Assembly (NCBI GenBank): GCA_030917625.1
Contig: JAUPUJ010000004.1
Location: 1-24,868, forward strand
Reading direction: 5' to 3'
DNA: 24,868 nt
DNA from: Patescibacteria group bacterium
Lineage (GTDB): Bacteria > Patescibacteriota > Minisyncoccia > Phycocordibacterales > XYD1-FULL-46-19
The translations under genes were made by a program, and so were the position numbers. The notes beneath the pieces were generated by a model. It was not told the DNA's origin and did not search any database. It saw only the letters and a program-made list of their open reading frames with translations. Each line of letters opens with the position of its first letter. Position 1 is the first letter of the stretch. Below, in pieces: positions 1 to 5,512 of the stretch.

Positions 1-297
1 AGTTGTAGCGTCGGGTCCAAACCAGTCACTTTGTTCCCCTTGTTCAAATATGATGGCTTCTAATACGGTAGCTGCAACTAGATGTTGTTTATCTATTTCT
101 GTATTATTAGTTTCAAATACTTGTTCAATTTTTTGAACATATTCTACATCGGCCTTTACTGCGTTTTCAGTGTACAGATCTATAAAACTTTCTGGTTTTA
201 TTTCATGTTGGCTACTTAATAACTCAGCTTTCTTATAAGCTTTATCCAAAATTTCTTGACGTTCCCAATTAGGAGAACTTTCTGGTGAAAATCTCAT
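1..297 (-). CDS. Hypothetical protein, 3' end cut off by the window edge
   Basis: An open frame of 99 codons runs leftward from the ATG at 295-297 to the window edge with no stop. The product begins MRFSPESSPNWERQ and is acidic, Glu/Asp/Lys-rich and probably helical. It has no signal peptide or membrane segment in the visible part, and I do not recognise a family. The start lies 8 nt downstream of the stop of the NYN-domain gene on the same strand, so the two are probably cotranscribed. No Shine-Dalgarno sequence is visible in the AT-only gap. The downstream part is outside the window, so total length and any C-terminal domain are unknown. Confidence 0.7.
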   Translation of the reverse strand, partial: MRFSPESSPNWERQEILDKAYKKAELLSSQHEIKPESFIDLYTENAVKADVEYVQKIEQVFETNNTEIDKQHLVAATVLEAIIFEQGEQSDWFGPDATT

Positions 298-305
298 TTT
301 ATTTT

Positions 306-869
306 TTATTCAGCAGTATCTGGCTTCGGCCCAGATTTTTTACGATTTCGTCCGTTGCCGCCAGACTTGATCAAATATCTTTTAAAATTAGCATCAAGAT
401 CAATAAAATCGTCAGCGGCTTCTTTAAGACGAGAACTAGAACTTTTACCGAAAGAAACAACCTCTACCTGGCAACCCATATTTGTTTGTAGATATTCGAC
501 AAGCGGTATAAAGTCGCCATCGCCAGAAACTACAATGACGGCATCAAGTTTTGGAGCCATAGATATAGCGTCAACAGCGAGTCCTACATCCCAATCAGCT
601 TTTTTGGCCCCACCTAAAAATATTTGTAAGTCTTTGGTCTTAACTTCGATTCCCATTTTATGGAGAGCTTCGAAAAAGTTTTTCTCGTCCCCTGCTTCAG
701 TGGTCACTACATAGGCCCGGGCTCGAATAAGTTGGCGTCCTCCAACTATGTCTTGGAGAATAGTATTAAAGTTAACTCTAGCGTTATATAAATTTTTGGC
801 AGAATGATAAAGATTTTGGGTATCTATAAAAACCCCAACTCTTTGACTACCATGTTTAATTACAGGCAT
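306..869 (-). CDS. NYN domain (LabA/DUF88-type) putative ribonuclease
   Basis: This 187-aa protein belongs to the NYN/LabA-like PIN-fold family, whose members are metal-dependent RNases or RNA-processing proteins. Family hallmarks are visible: the first strand with FIDTQN (Asp16), an acidic centre at ADWDVGLAVD (Asp94, Asp100), and VSGDGDF (Asp117, Asp119) followed by a strand near residues 134-140. These Asp residues are the expected metal ligands. The C-terminal 20 residues are basic and low in complexity (NGRNRKKSG), plausibly an RNA-contacting tail. The gene lies downstream of rpsO on the same strand but after the rpsO terminator, and it has its own extended -10 promoter. The unknown gene at 1-297 follows in the same direction. 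The RNA target is unknown. Confidence 0.85.
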   Translation of the reverse strand: MPVIKHGSQRVGVFIDTQNLYHSAKNLYNARVNFNTILQDIVGGRQLIRARAYVVTTEAGDEKNFFEALHKMGIEVKTKDLQIFLGGAKKADWDVGLAVDAISMAPKLDAVIVVSGDGDFIPLVEYLQTNMGCQVEVVSFGKSSSSRLKEAADDFIDLDANFKRYLIKSGGNGRNRKKSGPKPDTAE

Positions 870-911
870 GAAAAATAAGTGATAATTCTTTTATTAAAAA
901 TATGCTTACTT

Positions 912-920
912 ATTATAACA
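912..920 (-). promoter_or_regulatory. Extended -10 promoter of the NYN gene
   Basis: On the minus strand this reads TGTTATAAT, a perfect TGn extended -10. It lies 42 nt before the ATG at 869, giving a leader of about 35 nt. The same nonamer precedes corA (5472), the 16811 operon (16747) and tpiA (20129). Confidence 0.6.
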
Positions 921-932
921 AACTATTGAAAC

Positions 933-962
933 AAAAAAGAGGCTTTATTTTGCCTCTTTTTT
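933..962 (-). terminator. rpsO intrinsic terminator overlapping the stop codon
   Basis: The stem AAAAGAGGC (935-943) pairs with GCCTCTTTT (952-960), with A and T runs on the two sides. The rpsO stop codon (945-947) sits in the loop, so the 3' UTR is almost absent. Confidence 0.8.
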
Positions 963-1205
963 AGCTTTTTTAATTTCGGCTTTTTGAGCTTGTTTTTCAA
1001 TATATTTTTCCAAATTTCGTCTCTGAGAAACCATTTGGAGTAAACCACGTCTGGAGTGGATATCTTTTTTATGAGTTTGCAAGTGCTTGGTTAACTCATT
1101 GATACGCTCAGTTAAAAGGGCGATTTGAACCTTAGATGATCCAGTATCCCCTTCTTTTTCGGCCACTTTCTTTATAACAGCTTGTTTTTTCTTGGTTGTA
1201 AGCAT
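945..1205 (-). CDS. rpsO: 30S ribosomal protein S15
   Basis: This 86-aa protein is S15, which binds the central domain of 16S rRNA early in small-subunit assembly. The characteristic core is clear: GDTGSSKVQIALLTERI at residues 18-34, HLQTHKKDIHSRRGLL near 41-56, then the basic QRRNLEKYI helix. It is slightly shorter than the usual 88-89 residues. In many bacteria rpsO is followed by pnp and has an autoregulatory leader; here neither is present. The promoter's -10 hexamer ends 6 nt before the ATG, which leaves no room for a leader, so classical S15 leader autoregulation is unlikely. Confidence 0.97.
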   Translation of the reverse strand: MLTTKKKQAVIKKVAEKEGDTGSSKVQIALLTERINELTKHLQTHKKDIHSRRGLLQMVSQRRNLEKYIEKQAQKAEIKKAKKEAK

Positions 1206-1211
1206 GGGTTA

Positions 1212-1240
1212 ATCATAGCATAAAGAGCCGGTATTTGCAA
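1212..1240 (-). promoter_or_regulatory. rpsO sigma-70-type promoter, leaderless geometry
   Basis: On the minus strand: TTGCAA (1235-1240), a 17-bp spacer, then TATGAT (1212-1217) preceded by TGC. Only 6 nt separate the hexamer from the ATG (1205), so +1 should be the A of the start codon. It is divergent from the xer promoter. Confidence 0.75.
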
Positions 1241-1278
1241 GTTTTACCCTATTGGTAGAGTTTAAATTAAGCTTAAGG

Positions 1279-1287
1279 TGGTATAAT
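1279..1287 (+). promoter_or_regulatory. Extended -10 promoter of the Xer recombinase gene
   Basis: TGGTATAAT, with the hexamer at 1282-1287 and the ATG at 1299. The predicted transcript start is about 5 nt before the ATG. There is no good -35 match. Confidence 0.65.
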
Positions 1288-1298
1288 AGGGTTAATAT

Positions 1299-2219
1299 AT
1301 GGCAACATCTGAGCTAGATAAACTAAAAACCGAATTTTTGGAGTATGTGGAGATAGAAAAGGGTCGCAGTGTGAAAACTGTTGAAAACTATGATCATTAT
1401 CTGTCTCGGTTCTTTAAATATGGTGATTTAAAGAAGGCTGGTGATATTACTGAACGTGTTATTCGAGATTTCCGATTGTGGCTCAACCGACAAAGAGGGG
1501 CTCTTTCGGATGAATCGATGAAAAAAACTACTCAGAACTACTACTTAATCGCTCTTCGGTCATTCCTCAAATTTTTAGCTAAAAGAGGGGTAAAATCATT
1601 GGCGCCAGAGAAAATAGAGTTAGCTAAGACAGGTGAGAGGCACTTAGACCTCTTAACAGACAGTGAATTGGTGAAACTCCTTGATTCTCCTAGTGGTGAT
1701 GATGAAAAAAGCTTGCGCGATAAGGCTATTTTAGAGCTTTTGTTCTCCACTGGTCTACGGGTGTCTGAATTATGTTCTTTAAATAGAGATCATTTTCAAA
1801 GTGGACGAGACGAGTTTTCGGTTCGTGGTAAAGGCAGTAAGGTCCGTTTGGTGTTTATTTCTGATATGGCTAAAAAGGTCGTGAAAGCCTATTTGGATAA
1901 GCGAGGAGATATAGAAGAAGCTTTGTTTGTAAGTATTTCGCGTCATAAAATAAAATCCCCCACTCGCCTCACTAGTCGTAGCATGGAACGGATTGTTCGG
2001 CATTATGCCACCGTGGCTGGTATTCCTAGTAAAGTTACACCCCATGTTATTCGTCACTCTTTTGCTACCGATTTATTACGTAATGGGGCAGATATTCGTT
2101 CAGTTCAAACTCTTTTAGGTCACGCTAATGTGGCGACAACTCAAATTTATACTCATGTGACCAATGAGCAGTTACGATCTGTGCATAAACAATTTCATAA
2201 TAAGAGAAAAGATTCCTAA
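1299..2219 (+). CDS. Tyrosine recombinase, XerC/XerD type
   Basis: This 306-aa site-specific recombinase has the usual Xer length and architecture: an N-terminal SAM-like DNA-binding domain (about 8-100) and a C-terminal catalytic domain. The catalytic set is complete: Arg154 (STGLRVSEL), Lys178 (VRGKGSK), His249/Arg252 (PHVIRHSF), His275 (LLGHANVATT) and nucleophile Tyr284 (QIYTHV). The likely role is resolving chromosome dimers at a dif-like site, although integrase-type relatives look similar and no dif site was recognised here. The gene is alone, divergent from rpsO and followed by its own terminator. I leave the symbol blank because XerC, XerD and single-Xer (XerA-like) types cannot be told apart by eye. 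Confidence 0.92.
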   Translation: MATSELDKLKTEFLEYVEIEKGRSVKTVENYDHYLSRFFKYGDLKKAGDITERVIRDFRLWLNRQRGALSDESMKKTTQNYYLIALRSFLKFLAKRGVKSLAPEKIELAKTGERHLDLLTDSELVKLLDSPSGDDEKSLRDKAILELLFSTGLRVSELCSLNRDHFQSGRDEFSVRGKGSKVRLVFISDMAKKVVKAYLDKRGDIEEALFVSISRHKIKSPTRLTSRSMERIVRHYATVAGIPSKVTPHVIRHSFATDLLRNGADIRSVQTLLGHANVATTQIYTHVTNEQLRSVHKQFHNKRKDS

Positions 2220-2246
2220 TTGTTTTTAGTTTGTGTTTCATTTTTT

Positions 2247-2272
2247 ATCTAGACCACAGTCTAGATTTTTTT
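2247..2272 (+). terminator. Intrinsic terminator of the Xer gene
   Basis: An 8-bp perfect stem ATCTAGAC/GTCTAGAT with a CACA loop is followed by seven T. It lies 27 nt after the stop codon. Confidence 0.85.
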
Positions 2273-2328
2273 GTCTTTAATTATCCATATGTAAAAGACC
2301 AGAAGGTTGTCAATTTTTGTCTTTAGGG

Positions 2329-2337
2329 TTATCCACA
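2329..2337 (+). other. Exact DnaA-box match
   Basis: TTATCCACA, identical to the strong E. coli DnaA box. A one-mismatch copy, TTATCCATA, lies at 2281-2289 in the same orientation. About 0.2 exact matches would be expected by chance in a window this long, so it is suggestive, not proof of binding. Confidence 0.45.
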
Positions 2338-2346
2338 ACATTTTAT

Positions 2347-2375
2347 TTGTCCTTTAATCTGTCTTATACCATAAT
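2347..2375 (+). promoter_or_regulatory. Putative promoter within the 2220-2731 gap
   Basis: TTGTCC (2347-2352), a 17-bp spacer and CATAAT (2370-2375). The -10 is framed by an inverted repeat, CTGTCT (2359-2364) and AGACAG (2379-2384), which could be an operator. Transcription would run into gene-free DNA that ends in a strong terminator. Confidence 0.4.
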
Positions 2376-2381
2376 AAGAGA

Positions 2382-2711
2382 CAGATACGATTAGGTCCCT
2401 GACAAAGTGGTGCTTGTCGCCAAAAAATGTAGTTTAGTTAGTTGTTTTTAGTTTTTTGAGTTAGTTTTGTGCTTAGTTATTTATCATAATAATAATTTTT
2501 TAACTTCTCTTCCCACTACAATGTTTCTATTGGTTTTTTCTCCACACAACCAATCTGTTTCTGTTTCTAGTTCTGGTTTCGTTCCTTAAAAACATTTTTT
2601 GGTAGCGGTTCAAGCATCCCCCGCCCAACCGATAATGAGGCGGTCACAATACAAAAGCCCCATCCATAGGTATTCAAATCTTGAATTTCTATGGATGGGG
2701 CTTTATTTTGT
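2382..2711 (+). ncRNA. Candidate non-coding RNA, about 330 nt, family not recognised
   Basis: The 512 nt between the Xer and CCA-enzyme genes have no reading frame above about 22 codons. They do contain a plausible promoter (2347-2375) and a strong terminator (2653-2710) spaced like a small RNA gene. The interior has local structure: GACAA/TTGTC, ATTGGTT (2529-2535) with AACCAAT (2548-2554), and a GC-rich block near 2600-2645 where CGGTT/AACCG and CCGCC/GGCGG can pair in competing ways. The first half is unusually rich in T with repeated TTAG(T) units. I see no hallmark of tmRNA, RNase P RNA, SRP RNA or 6S RNA. A structured RNA is an inference only. Confidence 0.35.
2653..2710. terminator. 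Strong bidirectional terminator
   Basis: A 16-bp perfect stem, AAAGCCCCATCCATAG (2654-2669) with its complement at 2689-2704, encloses a small inner hairpin (ATTCAA/TTGAAT). T-rich tracts lie on both sides. It ends the CCA-enzyme transcript from the right and any transcript of the 2382 region from the left. Confidence 0.85.
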
Positions 2712-2731
2712 TTATTTTTCGTGATGCCTAA

Positions 2732-4204
2732 TTAATCTACACTATGCTTTTTTCTAATTTTCTTCAATTCCCCTTGCTCTACCTCATCTTTTCTAATTTT
2801 AGCCTTATCTGACAATGTTTTTAAACCTTTTTCATCTACTTCAGATAAAGAAATAGCCTGATTTTCAAGGTATTCTTTAGTGTTTTTATTGGGGTCATCT
2901 AATATCTCCTCCAATAATATGTTTAATATATAGCCTATTTTGGGTCCGGGACTTAATTTTAAGTTTTGCATTAAGTCGGTGCCATTTATTTTAAGCATGG
3001 TGACAGCTGTGGGCGCGCGCATCGCCTCGTCTATCATAGCCTCATATTTTCGGAGTCTATAAGGGTTTTCTTTGGGGCGGCCCATACCAATTCGGTCACA
3101 AATACGCAGCTTCATTAGATCTTCTATGTGTTCTGGGCCGACGCTGGCTACAATTCTTCTAACTGCGGATAAGGTTATTTGCTCTATATCCATGAAAAAC
3201 ATGTGATAACGAACCAATTTTTCTACGGTGTCGATGATTTTTTTGGAATATTTTAAGTCTTGAAGGATTTTTTTAACCATTCTGGCTCCAATTACTTCGT
3301 GACCATAAAAAGTCCAGTTATTTTTTTCTGAACTCCAACGACGAGAAGCTGGCTTGCCTATATCATGAAACAAGGCGGCTAATCGAAGCTCTAGGGACAT
3401 TTGGCGATCGGCTGCGTGTTGCAAACTCCTGATCAAATGTTCCCAAACATCATAGATATGAGCTCCATTTTGAGTAACACCGATAGCTTCTGTTAGTTCT
3501 GGTACGATATAGTCTAATAAATGGTTGTTTTTAAGCATTTCTAGGCCCATCATCGGGTTATTAGACAACAACATCTTATTAAATTCTTCTCTAATTCTCT
3601 CTTTAGCTATTTGATTTAAAGTGACAACTTTATCCTCGATCCCTTTTTTCGTTTCGGGTTCTATATTAAAACCTAATTCAGTAGCCAGACGAACGGCGCG
3701 CATAATACGCAGAGCATCTTCTTCGAAGCGGTCTGCTGAAGTCCCGACAGTTCTAATGATTTTATCTTTAATATCTTTGGTGCCAGAAAAATTATCGATC
3801 AACTCCCCTGTTTGGGGATTGTAAGCTAAAGCATTGATAGTAAAGTCTCGTCTCTTTAGGTCTTCTTCGATTGTTTCCGCGAAGAAAACTTGTTCTGGGT
3901 GTCTGTGGTCTATATATTCACTTTCGCGCCTAAAAGGGGTAATTTCAATCGTTTTAAGGCTGGTATCTGTGACTTCTTCGTTAACAACTGTGACGGTGCC
4001 AAAATTGTTTTCATAAAAAGTTTTAGTAAAGGTTTGTTCGATATCTTCTGGCTTAGCATTGGTGGTTACATCCCAGTCTCGAGGGATGCGATTCATAAGT
4101 AAGTCTCTAACACAGCCACCTACAATATAGGCTGAAAAACCCTTATTTTGTAGGGATTGTGTTATACGTGAAACTTCTATGGGGACAGGTAATTCTATTT
4201 TCAT
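2732..4204 (-). CDS. cca: CCA tRNA nucleotidyltransferase with HD domain
   Basis: This 490-aa class II nucleotidyltransferase adds CCA to tRNA 3' ends from CTP and ATP. The head has YIVGGCVRD (Gly29-Gly30) and the metal-binding DxD in PRDWDVTT (Asp43, Asp45). It is followed by RRDFTINALAY (about 118-128), the RFEEDALRIMRAVRLA nucleotide-recognition block (about 159-174), and an HD phosphohydrolase domain with LFHDIGK (His280-Asp281). The C-terminus is charged and lysine-rich. The gene starts about 100 nt from tRNA-Arg, divergently. None of the four tRNA genes here encodes CCA, so the enzyme should be essential. A poly(A) polymerase cannot be excluded from sequence alone, but a bacterium with CCA-less tRNAs needs this activity. 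Confidence 0.92.
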   Translation of the reverse strand: MKIELPVPIEVSRITQSLQNKGFSAYIVGGCVRDLLMNRIPRDWDVTTNAKPEDIEQTFTKTFYENNFGTVTVVNEEVTDTSLKTIEITPFRRESEYIDHRHPEQVFFAETIEEDLKRRDFTINALAYNPQTGELIDNFSGTKDIKDKIIRTVGTSADRFEEDALRIMRAVRLATELGFNIEPETKKGIEDKVVTLNQIAKERIREEFNKMLLSNNPMMGLEMLKNNHLLDYIVPELTEAIGVTQNGAHIYDVWEHLIRSLQHAADRQMSLELRLAALFHDIGKPASRRWSSEKNNWTFYGHEVIGARMVKKILQDLKYSKKIIDTVEKLVRYHMFFMDIEQITLSAVRRIVASVGPEHIEDLMKLRICDRIGMGRPKENPYRLRKYEAMIDEAMRAPTAVTMLKINGTDLMQNLKLSPGPKIGYILNILLEEILDDPNKNTKEYLENQAISLSEVDEKGLKTLSDKAKIRKDEVEQGELKKIRKKHSVD

Positions 4205-4303
4205 GTTTAATTTAAAGTCTATTTTAGCTTAAATTTTGCTTTTTTGCCATATTTGTTGTATTTTGATGAGGCTTACTTAGTGATTCTTAGATTAGATAAC
4301 TTT

Positions 4304-4375
4304 GCACCCGTGGTGAAATGGATATCACAACGGTCTTCGGAACCGTCGTTGGGGGTTCGAGTCCCTCCGGGTGCA
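4304..4375 (+). tRNA. tRNA-Arg, anticodon TCG
   Basis: Acceptor GCACCCG (4304-4310) pairs with CGGGTGC (4368-4374), with discriminator A. D arm GTGA/TCAC; anticodon stem ACGGT/ACCGT with loop CTTCGGA; T loop TTCGAGT. It reads CGN codons. No encoded CCA. Confidence 0.95.
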
Positions 4376-4381
4376 CAAAAC

Positions 4382-4409
4382 AAAAAAACTGACTTAGGTC
4401 AGTTTTTTT
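4382..4409 (+). terminator. Terminator after tRNA-Arg
   Basis: An A-run plus ACTGAC, a TTAG loop, then GTCAGT plus a T-run: an intrinsic terminator starting 7 nt after the tRNA. It is symmetric enough to act on the opposing tRNA-Gly transcript too. Confidence 0.85.
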
Positions 4410-4447
4410 GTTTCCGTCTCTAATTTTGTTTATGACTATTATTTATG

Positions 4448-4518
4448 TGCGGGTAGGGAGAATCGAACTCCCGTCTGATCCTTGGCAAGGACCTATTCTA
4501 CCACTAAACTATACCCGC
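4448..4518 (-). tRNA. tRNA-Gly, anticodon GCC
   Basis: On the minus strand the acceptor GCGGGTA (4518-4512) pairs with TACCCGC (4455-4449), discriminator A at 4448. The anticodon loop is TTGCCAA and the T arm GGGAG-TTCGATT-CTCCC. No encoded CCA. A 15-nt piece of its T-arm/acceptor sequence (4454-4468) recurs at 7619-7633. Confidence 0.95.
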
Positions 4519-4596
4519 AGATGGTAAACAGTATATATTATTTTTAGTTTGAGTAAATACTAAAGTTGCTAATTTATAACAAGTTTTTCTTTAAAA

Positions 4597-4612
4597 TGTT
4601 CCACGTGACACA
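4597..4612 (+). other. parS-like ParB-binding site 1
   Basis: TGTTCCACGTGACACA differs at one position from TGTTCCACGTGAAACA, a well-known Bacillus subtilis parS sequence. It shares a 13-base core, TGTTCCACGTGAC, with site 3 (5109-5124, opposite strand). No parA or parB gene is in the window. Confidence 0.7.
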
Positions 4613-4651
4613 TTCCCCTGTTTTTATGTCTAAGACAAGCTATTAAACTTC

Positions 4652-4666
4652 AATGGACAGTCCATT
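4652..4666. repeat. 15-bp palindrome
   Basis: AATGGAC-A-GTCCATT is a perfect inverted repeat around one base. It lies between parS-like site 1 and the DnaA-box cluster. It could bind a dimeric protein; function unknown. Confidence 0.5.
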
Positions 4667-4691
4667 AAAAATCGCTTAACTGGGCTAAAAT

Positions 4692-4731
4692 TGGGGATAA
4701 AAGTGGATAAACTTGGGGACACTGTGCATAA
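4692..4731 (-). other. Cluster of three DnaA-box-like 9-mers
   Basis: On the minus strand: TTATGCACA (4723-4731), TTATCCACT (4702-4710) and TTATCCCCA (4692-4700). The first fits TTATNCACA and the other two each differ from TTATCCACA at one base. All face the same way within 40 bp, followed by AT-rich DNA (about 4763-4826). This resembles an origin module, but no dnaA gene is in the window. Confidence 0.5.
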
Positions 4732-4870
4732 GACAGGGCTAAAAGTCGTCCTTTCTATCCCCTTTTATTTCAATATATTTTAGTTCATAGGTCAAAATAT
4801 GGCTTAAATAAAGGTTTTAATGACCATTTGACGACCTTTGGTGTCTTAAATTGTCTGTATTATAGAAATA

Positions 4871-4886
4871 TGTTACATATGAAACA
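4871..4886 (+). other. Degenerate parS-like palindrome
   Basis: TGTTACATATGAAACA keeps both outer arms (TGTT, GAAACA) of the parS consensus, but CG at the centre is AT; 13 of 16 positions match TGTTTCACGTGAAACA. It starts 25 bp before site 2. It may be a decayed site. Confidence 0.35.
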
Positions 4887-4895
4887 CATTATATA

Positions 4896-4911
4896 TGTTC
4901 CACGTGAAATA
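4896..4911 (+). other. parS-like ParB-binding site 2
   Basis: TGTTCCACGTGAAATA has a single mismatch (position 15) to the B. subtilis-type parS TGTTCCACGTGAAACA. It ends 3 bp before the -10 hexamer of the yraN promoter, so bound ParB would be expected to block that promoter. Confidence 0.7.
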
Positions 4912-4914
4912 TTA

Positions 4915-4920
4915 TATAAT
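4915..4920 (+). promoter_or_regulatory. -10 element of yraN, leaderless geometry
   Basis: A perfect TATAAT ends 6 nt before the ATG at 4927, so +1 should coincide with the start codon. This supports choosing 4927 over the upstream in-frame ATG at 4828. Confidence 0.65.
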
Positions 4921-4926
4921 TCAACC

Positions 4927-5313
4927 ATGTTTAAATCTCACCAGACTGGCCAATTAGGCGAGTCTTTAGCTCTAAAATTTCTTCAAAATAAAGGTTTTTC
5001 TTTGATTGAGAAGAATTATAGAAAACCCTGGGGTGAAATAGATATTATAGTCAAAAAGGGGAGTGATTTAAGGTTTGTGGAAGTAAAGACGGTAACTACT
5101 GTTCAAAAAGTGTCACGTGGAACATTTGATGAGTATGAGCCGGAAGATAATATTCACCCAGCTAAACTTAAAAGACTAGGGCGAACCATAGAAACGTATT
5201 TATTGGACAAAGATATTTCAGATGATATTGATTGGCAATTAGACTCTATCGCTGTTTATTTGGATCAAGAGGGGAGAGAGATTAAAATAGAGTGGCTGGA
5301 GAATATTTATTAA
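4927..5313 (+). CDS. yraN: YraN/UPF0102 family endonuclease-like protein
   Basis: This 128-aa protein is of the YraN (UPF0102) family, which has a restriction-endonuclease-like fold and a poorly known role in nucleic-acid metabolism. The family pattern is clear: GQLGESLALKFL (Glu12), GEIDII (Glu37, Asp39) and FVEVKT (Glu52, Lys54), together forming a PD-(D/E)xK-type active site. An in-frame ATG at 4828 would add 33 residues. I reject it because the family begins just before the GxxGE motif and because a TATAAT sits 6 nt before 4927. Codons 62-66 (Val-Ser-Arg-Gly-Thr) are written by a parS-like site on the opposite strand, and the promoter abuts another, so this gene is embedded in a centromere-like cluster. 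Confidence 0.88.
   Translation: MFKSHQTGQLGESLALKFLQNKGFSLIEKNYRKPWGEIDIIVKKGSDLRFVEVKTVTTVQKVSRGTFDEYEPEDNIHPAKLKRLGRTIETYLLDKDISDDIDWQLDSIAVYLDQEGREIKIEWLENIY
5109..5124 (-). other. parS-like ParB-binding site 3, inside yraN
   Basis: The minus strand reads TGTTCCACGTGACACT, identical to site 1 in 15 of 16 positions although it lies in coding sequence. Together with 4597 and 4896 it makes three sites in 528 bp sharing TGTTCCACGTGA. Confidence 0.65.
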
Positions 5314-5349
5314 GATTTTTTAGTAGATAAAACCAATATTACGTGTTAA

Positions 5350-5355
5350 TATAAT
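5350..5355 (+). promoter_or_regulatory. -10 element of tRNA-Pro
   Basis: A perfect TATAAT 17 nt before the mature tRNA 5' end. No convincing -35 hexamer is visible. Confidence 0.45.
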
Positions 5356-5372
5356 CCGGTATCTAATAATAA

Positions 5373-5443
5373 CGGGCCGTAGTGTAACGGTAGCACGAAT
5401 GCTTTGGGAGCATTTAGTCCGAGTTCAAATCTCGGCGGCCCGA
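5373..5443 (+). tRNA. tRNA-Pro, anticodon TGG
   Basis: Acceptor CGGGCCG (5373-5379) pairs with CGGCCCG (5436-5442), discriminator A. Anticodon stem AATGC/GCATT with loop TTTGGGA; T arm CCGAG-TTCAAAT-CTCGG. No encoded CCA. Confidence 0.95.
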
Positions 5444-5471
5444 CACTTGTATTGCTATTAATATAAAATTA

Positions 5472-5480
5472 TGTTATAAT
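5472..5480 (+). promoter_or_regulatory. Extended -10 promoter of corA
   Basis: TGTTATAAT with the hexamer at 5475-5480. The ATG is at 5513, so the leader is about 26 nt, AT-rich and without a Shine-Dalgarno sequence. Confidence 0.6.
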
Positions 5481-5512
5481 TAAAAGATATAGCATAAACT
5501 AGTTTATTTTTA

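Noticed and set aside
241..249. DnaA-box-like TTATCCAAA
   Set aside because: An isolated one-mismatch 9-mer in coding sequence; expected by chance in AT-rich DNA.
285..714. Plus-strand open frames antisense to the NYN gene
   Set aside because: Low-complexity translations opposite a clear family member; no promoter or ribosome-binding site.
2374..2384. ATAAGAGACAG, matching the end of the Tn5/Nextera mosaic end
   Set aside because: Only 11 nt match, the flanking bases do not continue the adapter, and it pairs with the local CTGTCT repeat. Not contamination.
2359..2384. Possible dif site for the neighbouring Xer recombinase
   Set aside because: The half-sites face the wrong way (TTAT...ATAA rather than ATAA...TTAT around a 6-bp centre) and the arms differ by an indel.
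2382..2711. tmRNA, RNase P RNA or SRP RNA in the gap
   Set aside because: No tRNA-like ends, no GAGGAAAGTCC-type core, and no GGAAGGAGCAGC-type loop were found.
4828..4926. In-frame N-terminal extension of yraN from an ATG at 4828
   Set aside because: The YraN family starts near the GxxGE motif, and a perfect TATAAT lies 6 nt before 4927. The extension crosses parS-like site 2 and is probably not translated.
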